Of a DNA stretch of 52,383 nt, positions 36,196 through 45,619 are shown piece by piece. The DNA is taken from assembly GCF_011682065.1 (NCBI RefSeq), contig NZ_VUYU01000041.1, positions 1-52,383 of the forward strand. The letters are read 5' to 3'. The DNA is from Massilia rubra. Lineage in GTDB: Bacteria > Pseudomonadota > Gammaproteobacteria > Burkholderiales > Burkholderiaceae_D. The notes below the pieces were generated by a model. That model did not search any database, was not told the origin of the DNA, and saw nothing but the letters and a program-made list of their open reading frames with translations. The translations under genes and the position numbers were made by a program. The number at the start of each line of letters is the position of its first letter. The stretch's first letter is position 1.

Positions 36196-37038
36196 ATGGA
36201 ACAAACACTGAGCGTCAATGGCATTGCAATGCACGTCGTTACCGAAGGCGAGGGGCCGGCCGTGCTCTTGCTGCATGGCTTTCCGGATACGCATGCGGTG
36301 TGGCGCTTGCAGATCGATGCGCTCGTTGCCGCCGGCTACCGCGTCATCGCGCCGGACCTGCGCGGTTTCGGCCACACCGAAGCGCCCGCCAGGGAGGACG
36401 CCTACGCCATGGACCTGCTGCGGGCCGACATGGTGGCCCTGCTCGACGCGCTCGGGGTCGACAAGGTGCTGCTGGTCGGCCACGACTGGGGTTCGGTAGT
36501 CGGCTGGAACCTGTGCATGTATGCACCAGAGCGCGTGGATCGCTTCGTGGCGCTGTCGGTAGGGCATCCGGCCGCCTACACCGAGGGCGGGCTGTTGCAG
36601 CTGATCAAAGGCTATTACGTGCTGGTATTCCAGCTGCGCGGGATCGCGGAATCGATGATCAAGGCCTTCGACTGGCATTCCTTGCGCGGCCTGGCCAGTA
36701 CCCCCGCCCAGTTCGAGGAATGGCGCGCGCAACTTGACCGTCCAGGCCGCCTGACCGCCGCCCTGAACTATTACCGCGCCAACCTGAAAATGTTCAACGC
36801 CAGCACCTGGCCGACCGTCACCACGCCGGTGCTGGGCGTGTGGAGCGCGGGCGATGTGGCCTTGACCGAAGCGCAGATGCGCGGCTCCGAGAAGTATATG
36901 GGCGGCCCTTTCCAGTTCGAACGCATCGAAAAAGCCGGTCACTGGCTTCAGCTGGAAGCGGCGGAACAGGTCAATGCACTGATGCTGAAGTATTTCGACG
37001 CGGAGCCCCAAAATGCTTCACGTGAAACAATGCCATAA
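36196..37038 (+). CDS. Alpha/beta hydrolase, epoxide-hydrolase-like
   Basis: A 280-aa cytoplasmic hydrolase. HGFP (27-30) forms the oxyanion hole. GHDWGS places Asp97, not Ser, as nucleophile, which is characteristic of epoxide hydrolases and haloalkane dehalogenases. A charge-relay Asp is probably in GVWSAGDVAL and the catalytic base is His249 in EKAGHWLQLE. A cap domain lies between (about 120-190). Epoxide hydrolysis is the likelier reaction; the substrate is unknown. It has its own ribosome-binding site (GGAG before ATG) after the liv terminator. A parS-like site overlaps its last codons. Confidence 0.88.
   Translation: MEQTLSVNGIAMHVVTEGEGPAVLLLHGFPDTHAVWRLQIDALVAAGYRVIAPDLRGFGHTEAPAREDAYAMDLLRADMVALLDALGVDKVLLVGHDWGSVVGWNLCMYAPERVDRFVALSVGHPAAYTEGGLLQLIKGYYVLVFQLRGIAESMIKAFDWHSLRGLASTPAQFEEWRAQLDRPGRLTAALNYYRANLKMFNASTWPTVTTPVLGVWSAGDVALTEAQMRGSEKYMGGPFQFERIEKAGHWLQLEAAEQVNALMLKYFDAEPQNASRETMP
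37014..37029. promoter_or_regulatory. parS-like centromere site inside a coding region
   Basis: TGCTTCACGTGAAACA differs from the consensus TGTTTCACGTGAAACA at one position. It lies within the last codons of the hydrolase gene (Asn-Ala-Ser-Arg-Glu-Thr). ParB (encoded at 51385) would load here. Confidence 0.8.
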
Positions 37039-37042
37039 ACTG

Positions 37043-37056
37043 GTTGCATAGCGAAC
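37043..37056. promoter_or_regulatory. Putative MarR operator upstream of the marR gene
   Basis: GTTGCATAGCGAAC lies 22 bp before the MarR-family start codon. A near-identical sequence (12 of 14) sits before the tautomerase gene at 37512. The outer GTT/AAC halves are inverted, as in MarR operators. Autoregulation is inferred. Confidence 0.5.
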
Positions 37057-37078
37057 TATCATCGGCTACAGTGGGTGC

Positions 37079-37495
37079 ATGTTTGATCACTGCCTCTATT
37101 TCAACACCACTGCGCTGGCCCGGGTTCTCGAGCGTGAGTGGACGCGCGCATTCAAGCCCTTCGGGCTGACGCCCTCGCAGGCCTTCATGCTGCGCGCGGT
37201 GCTGGCGCGGCCGGGTTTGCTGCAAAGCGAATTGGCCAGGGAACTGGTGATCAGCCGCCCGACCGCCACCCGTTCGCTCGACGGTTTGCAAAAGCTGGCG
37301 CTGATCGACCGCCGCGCCACCGGCGGGGACGGGCGCGAATGCGCCGTGTTCCCCGAACCGCGTGCGTTGGCCATGCATGAGGAGCTTAACGCCGCGAGCG
37401 GGGCCGTCACCGCGCGCCTGAAGCAGCTTCTCGAACCGGAACAGTTCGCCGCCATCGTCGGTTCGCTCAAGCAGGCGCGCGCGGCAGTGGTTTGA
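37079..37495 (+). CDS. MarR-family transcriptional regulator
   Basis: A 138-aa dimeric winged-helix repressor: LTPSQAFMLRAVLARPGLLQ and ELARELVISRPTATRSLDGL form the helix-turn-helix, and the wing contains DRRATGGDGRE, the usual D-x-R-(x)n-G-R signature. MarR proteins usually bind phenolic or other small aromatic ligands. It sits between the hydrolase and the tautomerase, with matching 14-bp sites before itself and before the tautomerase, so it probably represses both. Confidence 0.9.
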   Translation: MFDHCLYFNTTALARVLEREWTRAFKPFGLTPSQAFMLRAVLARPGLLQSELARELVISRPTATRSLDGLQKLALIDRRATGGDGRECAVFPEPRALAMHEELNAASGAVTARLKQLLEPEQFAAIVGSLKQARAAVV

Positions 37496-37511
37496 TTTTT
37501 TTACCCAAGTA

Positions 37512-37525
37512 GTTGCATAGCTAAC
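37512..37525. promoter_or_regulatory. Putative MarR operator upstream of the tautomerase gene
   Basis: GTTGCATAGCTAAC, almost the same as the site at 37043-37056, lies 14 bp before the tautomerase ATG, where a bound repressor would block transcription or elongation. Confidence 0.5.
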
Positions 37526-37539
37526 CAATGGAGATTCGA

Positions 37540-37938
37540 ATGCCTATCATCAATATCAAAATCAGTGCCGTGAAATCGCCCGTCATGATCCGCCAGATTG
37601 CCGACCTGGTGCAGGACAAGACCATCGCCATCCTCAGGAAGAAGAGGGAGCTCATTGCCATCGCCATCGATTTCGTCGACCCAGACTGCTGGATCGTCGG
37701 CGGCGAGTCGCTGAGCGCGCAACGCAAGCACAGCGTGTACGTGGATGTGAAGGTGACCGACGAGATCAACACCAAGGATGAAAAGGCGGCCTACATCGCG
37801 GCCGTGTTCGCTGGCTTTGGCGCGCTGCTCGGCGAGCTGCACGAAGAAAGCTATATCTACGTCGACGACGTGCGGGCAAGCGCCTACGGCTACGGCGGGC
37901 GCACGCAGGAGTACCGTTACCAGCATCCGGCCGCTTAG
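37540..37938 (+). CDS. 4-oxalocrotonate tautomerase-family protein
   Basis: A 132-aa protein of the tautomerase superfamily. Starting at the ATG at 37540 gives MPIINIKI, so Pro becomes the N-terminal catalytic base after Met removal; GGAG lies 7 bases upstream. An in-frame ATG four codons earlier would bury Pro and is unlikely. A beta-alpha-beta unit follows, and a second half-domain runs to the C-terminus (YVDVKVTDEINTKDEKAAYI), as in fused two-domain (cis-CaaD/MSAD-like or tautomerase_2) members. The substrate is unknown. The stop overlaps the AraC-gene stop region by 4 bp (convergent). Confidence 0.82.
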   Translation: MPIINIKISAVKSPVMIRQIADLVQDKTIAILRKKRELIAIAIDFVDPDCWIVGGESLSAQRKHSVYVDVKVTDEINTKDEKAAYIAAVFAGFGALLGELHEESYIYVDDVRASAYGYGGRTQEYRYQHPAA

Positions 37939-38870
37939 CCGTCCGCCTCCGCGGATGCAGCGGCCCCGAAGCGCCCGCCCGCCTGGCGCCGGAATTCTTT
38001 CGGCGTCACGCCCTTGATCTGCAAGAAGCGGCGGTTGAAATTGGCCACATTCTGGAAGCCGACGTCGTAGCAGACATTGGTGACGTAGTGGTCGGTGTTC
38101 ATCAGCAACTGGCACGCCTTGTTGACCCGCAGCCGGGTGACGAAGTCGGTGAAACTGTTTCCCGTGGTCTTGCGGAAGAAGCGCGAGAATTTGCTCAGCG
38201 ACATTCCGAGCTGATCCGCCACCGCTTCGGCCGAGATCGGGTCGCGGTAGTTGTCGGTGATGTAGCTCAGGACCGCGTTGACCTTGGCCAGGGTGCCTTC
38301 GTCATCATACGAACGCATGGTGGCGCTCGAGAGCAAACGGTATTTGTTGTTGCGCGCCAGGCGGCACATGAAGTTCACAAAATGACCGAAGCGCTCGGCG
38401 CCGCCGCTGGCGCGAATCCGCAGGAAATCCTGCTCGGCCTCGGCCCCGATGTCGAGAAATTCAATGCCGTAGATGGAGCGCTCCAAGAGGGGCAGCAATT
38501 CGCGCAGCTCCGGGATCAGCCGCGCGGCTTGCTCCAGCGGCTCGTGGGCGAATTGCAGGATCATGTCGCGCAGCAGGACGCCTTCGTCCGGCACGCTGCT
38601 CGAGATCCAGTTGTGCGGCAGGCGCGGCCCGGTCAGCACCAGGTGGCCGGGTGAAAATTCGCCGATGTAGTCGCCCACGAACAGCTTGCCGCTGGTCGAG
38701 ACGATCAGGTGCAGCTCGTACTCGTCGTGGCAATGCCAGCGCACGCGCGGGCTGGGGTAGCCGTGCTCGATGTAGTGGACGATGCCGTCGTAGCTTTCGC
38801 GTTCGAGCTCGGGTGGCTTGGGCTGGAAGCGCTGCGGTTCCACGTGGCGCATCTGAGGCAAAGTGGTCAT
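37935..38870 (-). CDS. mtlR: AraC-family regulator of the polyol operon (MtlR-like)
   Basis: About 311 aa. An N-terminal cupin-like sensor (WHCHDEYELHLIVSTSGKLFVGD) is followed by two helix-turn-helix units at the C-terminus (ISAEAVADQLGMSLSKFSRFFRK type and CYDVGFQNVANFNRRF). It is the last gene of the minus-strand mtl cluster, as in the Pseudomonas fluorescens mannitol operon, where MtlR activates transcription when mannitol, sorbitol or arabitol is present. The start at 38870 (GGGGAA upstream) is preferred to one at 38900. Likely binding sites are the GATAC repeats upstream of the first gene. Confidence 0.85.
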   Translation of the reverse strand: MTTLPQMRHVEPQRFQPKPPELERESYDGIVHYIEHGYPSPRVRWHCHDEYELHLIVSTSGKLFVGDYIGEFSPGHLVLTGPRLPHNWISSSVPDEGVLLRDMILQFAHEPLEQAARLIPELRELLPLLERSIYGIEFLDIGAEAEQDFLRIRASGGAERFGHFVNFMCRLARNNKYRLLSSATMRSYDDEGTLAKVNAVLSYITDNYRDPISAEAVADQLGMSLSKFSRFFRKTTGNSFTDFVTRLRVNKACQLLMNTDHYVTNVCYDVGFQNVANFNRRFLQIKGVTPKEFRRQAGGRFGAAASAEADG

Positions 38871-38906
38871 GTGTTGTCGTTCCCCGTTTGTCATCCCCAT
38901 GGTCGT

Positions 38907-40387
<1,481 letters not shown>

Positions 40388-40391
<4 letters not shown>

Positions 40392-41443
40392 CGCGCTCCC
40401 TGCGCCTGCATGCCGCACGTGGAACCCGATTTGTCGAAGTGGTGCACGAAGCCGTGTTCGAACGCCAGGTGGGTGCGCGCCCCCGGTTGCAGGGCGATCC
40501 GCTCGCTGCCGCGCGCGACCACCTGCACGCTATTTTCCAGGCGCGCGTAGACCAGCGTTTCGACGCCGAGCGACTCGACCATGTCGACCGTGGCCGGCAG
40601 GCTGCCCGGCTGCGCCGCATCGAGCACATGCACATGCTCGGGGCGGATGCCTACAAAGCCGTCGGCAGGGGCCGCGCCGCCGGACAGCGCGGCCAGCCGC
40701 GGCAAGCCCGCCGCCGGCACCACGTTCATGCTCGGCGTGCCGATGAACTGCGCCACGAAGCGGTTGGCCGGGCTGTCGTACAGGAACAGCGGCGAACCAT
40801 GCTGCTCGATCTGGCCGTCGCGCAGCACCACCACGCGGTCGGCCAGGGTCATCGCTTCGACCTGGTCGTGGGTGACGTAGATGGTGGTGGCGCCCAGTTC
40901 GCGGTGCAGCTTGGCGATTTCGATGCGGGTCTGCACGCGCAGGGCCGCGTCCAGGTTCGACAGCGGTTCGTCGAACAGGAACACCTTGGGGTCGCGCACG
41001 ATGGCGCGGCCGATGGCGACACGCTGGCGCTGGCCGCCGGAGAGCTCCTTCGGTTTGCGTTCAAGGTAGTCGCCCAGGTTGAGGATGGCGGCCGCCTTGT
41101 CGACCTTGGCGCGGATCAGGGCGGGCGGCACGCCGGCCAGTTTCAGCGCGAACGACATGTTCTGGAACACCGTCATGTGCGGGTACAGTGCGTACGACTG
41201 GAACACCATCGCCAGGTCGCGCCTGGACGAGGGCAGGGCGGTGATATCGCGCCCGTCCAGGTGCAGGCTGCCCTTGTCGATCGGCTCCAGGCCCGCGATC
41301 AGGCGCAGCAGGGTCGACTTGCCGCAGCCGGACGGGCCGACGAAGACGACGAACTCGCCCTTGTCGATCTCCATGTCGATGCCCTTGATGGCGTGGTGCT
41401 CGCCGAAGAATTTCTCGATGTTTTTCAGTTGGAGGTAAGCCAT
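40388..41443 (-). CDS. mtlK: Polyol ABC transporter ATP-binding protein
   Basis: A 351-aa MalK/UgpC-type ATPase. Walker A is GPSGCGKST, signature LSGGQRQRVAIGRAI, Walker B VFLFDEPLSNLD, and the switch His is in YVTHDQVEAM. A C-terminal TOBE-like regulatory domain (about 240-335, with FVGIRPEHVHVLD) follows. It drives the MtlFG permease. All motifs are intact. The gene is 30 bp downstream of mtlG and overlaps mtlD. Confidence 0.94.
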
Positions 41444-41473
41444 GATGTTGATGTCCCTTGATGTTCTTTTGTC

Positions 41474-42292
41474 TTATTTGACCGCGCCGAATGTCATGCC
41501 TTGCACCAGCTGCTTCTGGCAGAACCAGCCGAGCGCCATGATCGGCGCGATCGCCATCAGCGAGGCGGCCGACAGCTTGGCCCAGAACAGCCCTTCGGGA
41601 CTGGAGTAGGAGGCGATCAGCCATGCCAGCGTGCCGGCGTTCGAGGCGCCCAGGTTGAGCGACCAGAACGACTCGTTCCACGCCCACACCATGCACACCA
41701 GCGCGGTCGAGGCGATGCCGCCCACCGATAGCGGCAGCACGATGTAGCGGAACTCGTGGAAGACGGTGGCGCCGTCCATGCGCGCCGCTTCCAGGATGTC
41801 GCGCGGGAGTTCGCGCAGGCTGGTGTAGAGCAGCCAGATCATGATCGGCAGGTTCATGAGCATGAACATGATGGTCAGGCCGACCCGCGTGTCGAGCAGG
41901 CCGGCGTACTGGAAGCAGACGTAGATCGGCATCAGGGCGCCCACGCCGGGCATGTAGCGCGAGCTGAGGATGAATTTGAGCAGGCCGACCGTGCCGCCGG
42001 TCGGGAAGAAGGCCATCGAGTACGCGGCGGGAATCGCGATCGCCAGCCCGAACACGGTTGAGAGCACGCTGGTGATGAGCGAATTGAAGGCGTAGCCGGC
42101 GTAGTGGTCGCGCGCCATCACCTCCTGGAAGCTGTGCAGGGTCGGCGTGAAAAACATCAGCGGCGGCGTGGCGATGGCCTGGGCTTCGGTCTTGAAGGCC
42201 ATCAATCCGAGCCAGAAAATCGGGAAGAACAGCAGCAGCGCGAAGAACCAGGCGGCCGCCGTACGGGTGTGCAGTGCGAGTTTGTTGGTCAT
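41474..42292 (-). CDS. mtlG: Polyol ABC transporter permease MtlG
   Basis: A 272-aa inner-membrane permease of the MalG type with about six hydrophobic segments. The EAA coupling loop reads REPRDILEAARMDGATVFHEF-like (here LPRDILEAARMDGATVF), which contacts the ATPase. It pairs with MtlF. It lies 10 bp downstream of mtlF and 30 bp upstream of mtlK. Confidence 0.93.
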   Translation of the reverse strand: MTNKLALHTRTAAAWFFALLLFFPIFWLGLMAFKTEAQAIATPPLMFFTPTLHSFQEVMARDHYAGYAFNSLITSVLSTVFGLAIAIPAAYSMAFFPTGGTVGLLKFILSSRYMPGVGALMPIYVCFQYAGLLDTRVGLTIMFMLMNLPIMIWLLYTSLRELPRDILEAARMDGATVFHEFRYIVLPLSVGGIASTALVCMVWAWNESFWSLNLGASNAGTLAWLIASYSSPEGLFWAKLSAASLMAIAPIMALGWFCQKQLVQGMTFGAVK

Positions 42293-42302
42293 CGATGTCT
42301 CC

Positions 42303-43163
42303 CTATTTGGCCAGGTTCTTGCCGATGACGCGCATCAGGAAGAAGGCGGCGATATTCGCCAGCAGCACCGCGAACAGGGCGCCGGCAGACGCCGCGCCGA
42401 TGTCGTAGGACTGCAAGGCCTGCTGATAGATCATGAAGGTGATGGTGGTCGTCTCGAAGCCCGGGCCGCCGCCGGTGGTGGTGAAGATCTCGGCGAACAC
42501 CGACAGCAGGAAGATCATTTCGATCATCAGCACCACCGACACCGCACGCCCCAAATGCGGCAGGTACAGATAGCGCAACTGCTGCAGATAGTTGGCGCCG
42601 TCCATGCCGGCCGCTTCCAGCTGTTCCTTGTCCATCGATTGCAAGGCGGTCATGAAGATCAGGCAGGCGAACGGCAGCCACTGCCAGGACACCATCATCA
42701 CGATCGACAGCAGCGGGTAGTGCGAGAGCCAGTCGATGGGCGTGGCGCCGAAGAAAATGCTGACGTGCGCGAACAGGCCGTAGATGGGATTGAGTAGCAT
42801 GTTCTTCCACATCAGCGCGTTCACCGCCGGCATCACCAGGAACGGGGAGATCAGCAGCACGCGCACGATGGCGCGCCCCGGGAAGGCGTCGTTGATCAGC
42901 AGCCCGAGCGCGATGCCGAGCACGACCGTGATCGCCATGACGGAAAACATCAGTACAAACGTATTTTTCAGCGCCGGCAGGAAGGCGCCGTCGGTGAAGA
43001 AAAAGAGGAAGTTGTCGATTCCGTGGAAGTCATGTTCGCCGGGTGCGAGCATGCTGTAGCGCACGAACGAGTAGTACAGGGTGATCAACAGCGGGACGAT
43101 GGAAATGATGGCGATGGAAAGCACCGCCGGTGTCAGCAAGGTCCGGGGCAAAAGTCGTGTCAT
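42303..43163 (-). CDS. mtlF: Polyol ABC transporter permease MtlF
   Basis: A 286-aa inner-membrane permease of the MalF type with about six hydrophobic segments; the EAA loop is MDKEQLEAAGMDGANYLQQL. It forms the membrane channel with MtlG. It follows mtlE by 77 bp, and mtlG comes 10 bp later. Confidence 0.93.
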   Translation of the reverse strand: MTRLLPRTLLTPAVLSIAIISIVPLLITLYYSFVRYSMLAPGEHDFHGIDNFLFFFTDGAFLPALKNTFVLMFSVMAITVVLGIALGLLINDAFPGRAIVRVLLISPFLVMPAVNALMWKNMLLNPIYGLFAHVSIFFGATPIDWLSHYPLLSIVMMVSWQWLPFACLIFMTALQSMDKEQLEAAGMDGANYLQQLRYLYLPHLGRAVSVVLMIEMIFLLSVFAEIFTTTGGGPGFETTTITFMIYQQALQSYDIGAASAGALFAVLLANIAAFFLMRVIGKNLAK

Positions 43164-43240
43164 AGGGTTCCCAGGTGCGACAAAGGAACGCCGCTTGCGC
43201 GCGGGCGCAGCGGCGATTGAAAACGCAGGCGTTCAGTGAA

Positions 43241-44551
43241 CTACTTGTAGTAGCCGCCCTTGCGCATTTCGCGCTCGGCCGCCTGCTGGGTGACCGCCAG
43301 CGCCTGCTCGACCGTGACCTTGCCCAGAAGAGCCGCGCTCATCTGCTGGCCGGCGGCCACGCCGATGGTCTGGAATTCCGGAATCGCGGCGTATTGCACG
43401 CCGACGTAAGGCGAGGGCGGCAGGGTGCTCTGGTTCGGGCGGCTGGTGGCGATGGCGGCGCCTTCGGCGGCGGCGAACTTGGCCGCCTTGACGAATTCGG
43501 GCGCGGCGTAGGTCGACTTGCGGGTGCCGGTCGGCACGCTGGCCCAGCCGGACTCTTTGGCAACCAGTTTGATGTAGTCCTTGGACGTCGCCCAGTTGAT
43601 GAACTTTTGCGCCGCCTCGGGCTGCTTTGAGCTTTTTGGAATCGCCAACGACCAGGCCCACAGCCAGTTGGCGCCGCGTTCGGTGGTGGCGATCGGCGAC
43701 TGCGCGAACGCGACCTTGTCGGCCACCTTGCTTTGCTTGGGATCGGTAACAAAGGACGCGGCGATGGTGGCGTCGATCCAGATGCCGCATTTGCCTTCGT
43801 TGTACAAGGCCAGGATTTCATTGAAGCTGTTCGAGGACGAGCCCGGCGGACCGAAGTTCTTGAGCAGGTCGACGTAGGTGGTGACGGCGTCCTTCCACGG
43901 CTTGCTGGTAAATTGCGGCTGCCATTTCATGTCGAACAATTGGCCGCCGAAGGAATTGGCCATGGTCGTGATCAAGGCCATGTTGTCGCCCCAGCCCGGT
44001 TTGCCGCGCAGGCAGATGCCGTACACGCCGTTGGCCGGGTCGTGGATCTTGGCGGCCACGGCGCGGATGTGGGCCCAGGTCGGACGATCGTCGATGCTCA
44101 TGCCGGCTTTTTTGACGAGGTCGCTGCGGTACATGATCATCGAGCTTTCGCCGTAGAAGGGCGCGGCGTACAGCTTGCCGTTCAGCGACAGGCCGTCGCG
44201 GATCGATGGCAGCAAGTCCTCGATATCGTAAGCGGCGTCCGGTTTGACAGGAATCAGCCAGTCCTTTTTGGCCCAGATCGGCGTTTCGTACATGCCGATG
44301 GTCATCACGTCGAACTGGCCGCCCTTGGTGGCGATGTCGGTGGTCATGCGCTGGCGCAGCACGCCTTCTTCCAGGGTCACCCATTTGAGTTTGATATCGG
44401 GATTGGCTTGCTCGAAGAACTTGCCCATCTTTTGCATCTCGATCATGTGGCCGTTATTGACGGTGGCAATCACCAGGCTGGTGGCCGCCAGGGATGCGCC
44501 GCTGGCACAGAGTAGGGCCGTGCACAAGGCACTGCTTGCGATACGTTTCAT
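43241..44551 (-). CDS. mtlE: Polyol-binding periplasmic protein MtlE
   Basis: A 436-aa extracellular solute-binding protein (family 1 type) with a Sec signal peptide (MKRIASSALCTALLCASGAS, cleavage near SLAA). It is first in the minus-strand order mtlE-F-G-K-D-R, the same order as the pseudomonad mannitol/sorbitol/arabitol uptake operon. WIDATIAASFVTDPKQSK and related segments match sorbitol/mannitol-binding proteins. The start at 44551 has GGAGA 7 bases upstream; an in-frame ATG at 44674 lies in the regulatory region and is unlikely. Confidence 0.92.
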   Translation of the reverse strand: MKRIASSALCTALLCASGASLAATSLVIATVNNGHMIEMQKMGKFFEQANPDIKLKWVTLEEGVLRQRMTTDIATKGGQFDVMTIGMYETPIWAKKDWLIPVKPDAAYDIEDLLPSIRDGLSLNGKLYAAPFYGESSMIMYRSDLVKKAGMSIDDRPTWAHIRAVAAKIHDPANGVYGICLRGKPGWGDNMALITTMANSFGGQLFDMKWQPQFTSKPWKDAVTTYVDLLKNFGPPGSSSNSFNEILALYNEGKCGIWIDATIAASFVTDPKQSKVADKVAFAQSPIATTERGANWLWAWSLAIPKSSKQPEAAQKFINWATSKDYIKLVAKESGWASVPTGTRKSTYAAPEFVKAAKFAAAEGAAIATSRPNQSTLPPSPYVGVQYAAIPEFQTIGVAAGQQMSAALLGKVTVEQALAVTQQAAEREMRKGGYYK

Positions 44552-44624
44552 GCTGTCGTCTCCAAATTTTTTTGGTTTTATATTCAATGCAAGGTGTGCA
44601 CCGTGTACAGAATGTAGCACCGGA

Positions 44625-44755
44625 CTCCGATACTTTCTGATACTGCAACTCCTACTGTCGATACTTATTTGCAATGGGCGCTTGCCTGCGTGCCGCTGTA
44701 TGGAGCGCCGATGCGGCCTGGATAAAAGTATCGACTATTGCGTACCCCGTATCAG
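44625..44755. promoter_or_regulatory. Cluster of GATAC motifs between mtlE and the divergent SDR gene
   Basis: GATAC occurs at 44629-44633, 44639-44643 and 44660-44664, and its complement GTATC at 44728-44732 and 44749-44753. Several extend to TCGATACT or CTGATAC. Five copies in about 125 bp between divergent polyol genes suggest binding sites for the AraC-type regulator. This is pattern inference only. Confidence 0.45.
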
Positions 44756-44811
44756 GCTCGCTGCCTGATCGTTGCTAGACTTTTCCGCACTACCCACACG
44801 CAAGGAGATTG

Positions 44812-45618
44812 ATGATGTCCACACAGCGCGCAAGCATGAACCGGCTCGCATCCAGGCATGCCCTGCTGACCGGGGCCGGCGGCGGGATCGGTCTGGCGGT
44901 GGCCGAGGCGTACCTGGCCGAGGGAGCGCGTTGCAGCGTGGTTGACCTGGCCGGCACGGCGCCGGCCGCGCTGGCGCCGCTGATGGCGCGCTACCCGGAC
45001 CACCTGCACTACCTGGGCGCCGACGTGCGCGACGCCGGCGCGGTCGCGGCCATGCTGGCGCTGGCCGCCGACCGCTTCGGCCCCGTCGATATCCTCTTCA
45101 ACAATGCGGCCGTGTTCGACATGGCGCCCTTGCTGGAATCGGACCTGGCGATGTACCAGCGCATCTTCGACGTCAACGTCAAAGGCATGTTTATCGTGAT
45201 GCAGCAGGTGCTGCAATCGATGGTGGATGCGGGCCGGACCGGTGCCATCATCAACCTGGCCTCGCAGGCCGGACGGCGCGGCGAGGCGCTGGTGGCGCAC
45301 TATTGCGCGAGCAAGGCGGCGGTGATCAGTTACACCCAGTCGGCCGCGCTGGCGATGGCGCCGCACGGCATCCGCGTCAATGCCATTTCGCCGGGAGTGG
45401 TGGATACGCCCATGTGGGAGCATGTGGACGCGCTGTTCGCGCGCTATGAACAGTTGCAGCCGGGAGAGAAGAAGAGGGCGGTGGGACTGGCGGTGCCGCT
45501 GGGACGGATGGGCACGCCGGGCGACCTGGCCGGCGCGGCGATTTTCCTGGCCAGCGACGAGTCGGCGTACATCACGGCGCAGACACTTAATGTCGACGGT
45601 GGCGCCGTGATGAGCTGA
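44812..45618 (+). CDS. SDR-family polyol dehydrogenase, sorbitol (L-iditol 2-) dehydrogenase-like
   Basis: A 268-aa short-chain dehydrogenase. TGAGGGIG binds NAD, NNAA stabilises the core, and the catalytic set includes Ser in NLASQAGRRGE and YCASK (Tyr-x3-Lys). The segment VDTPMWEHVDALFARYEQL resembles SmoS/PolS-type sorbitol dehydrogenases. It is divergent from the polyol importer, so it probably oxidises sorbitol or galactitol brought in by MtlEFGK. AAGGAGATTG before the ATG at 44812 is a strong ribosome-binding site. It ends 1 bp before the convergent alcohol dehydrogenase gene. Confidence 0.9.
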   Translation: MMSTQRASMNRLASRHALLTGAGGGIGLAVAEAYLAEGARCSVVDLAGTAPAALAPLMARYPDHLHYLGADVRDAGAVAAMLALAADRFGPVDILFNNAAVFDMAPLLESDLAMYQRIFDVNVKGMFIVMQQVLQSMVDAGRTGAIINLASQAGRRGEALVAHYCASKAAVISYTQSAALAMAPHGIRVNAISPGVVDTPMWEHVDALFARYEQLQPGEKKRAVGLAVPLGRMGTPGDLAGAAIFLASDESAYITAQTLNVDGGAVMS

Positions 45619-45619
45619 C

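Noticed and set aside
34028-36208. 726-codon frame antisense to livH and livM
   Set aside because: His/Gln/Asp-rich low-complexity antisense translation across two well-supported permeases.
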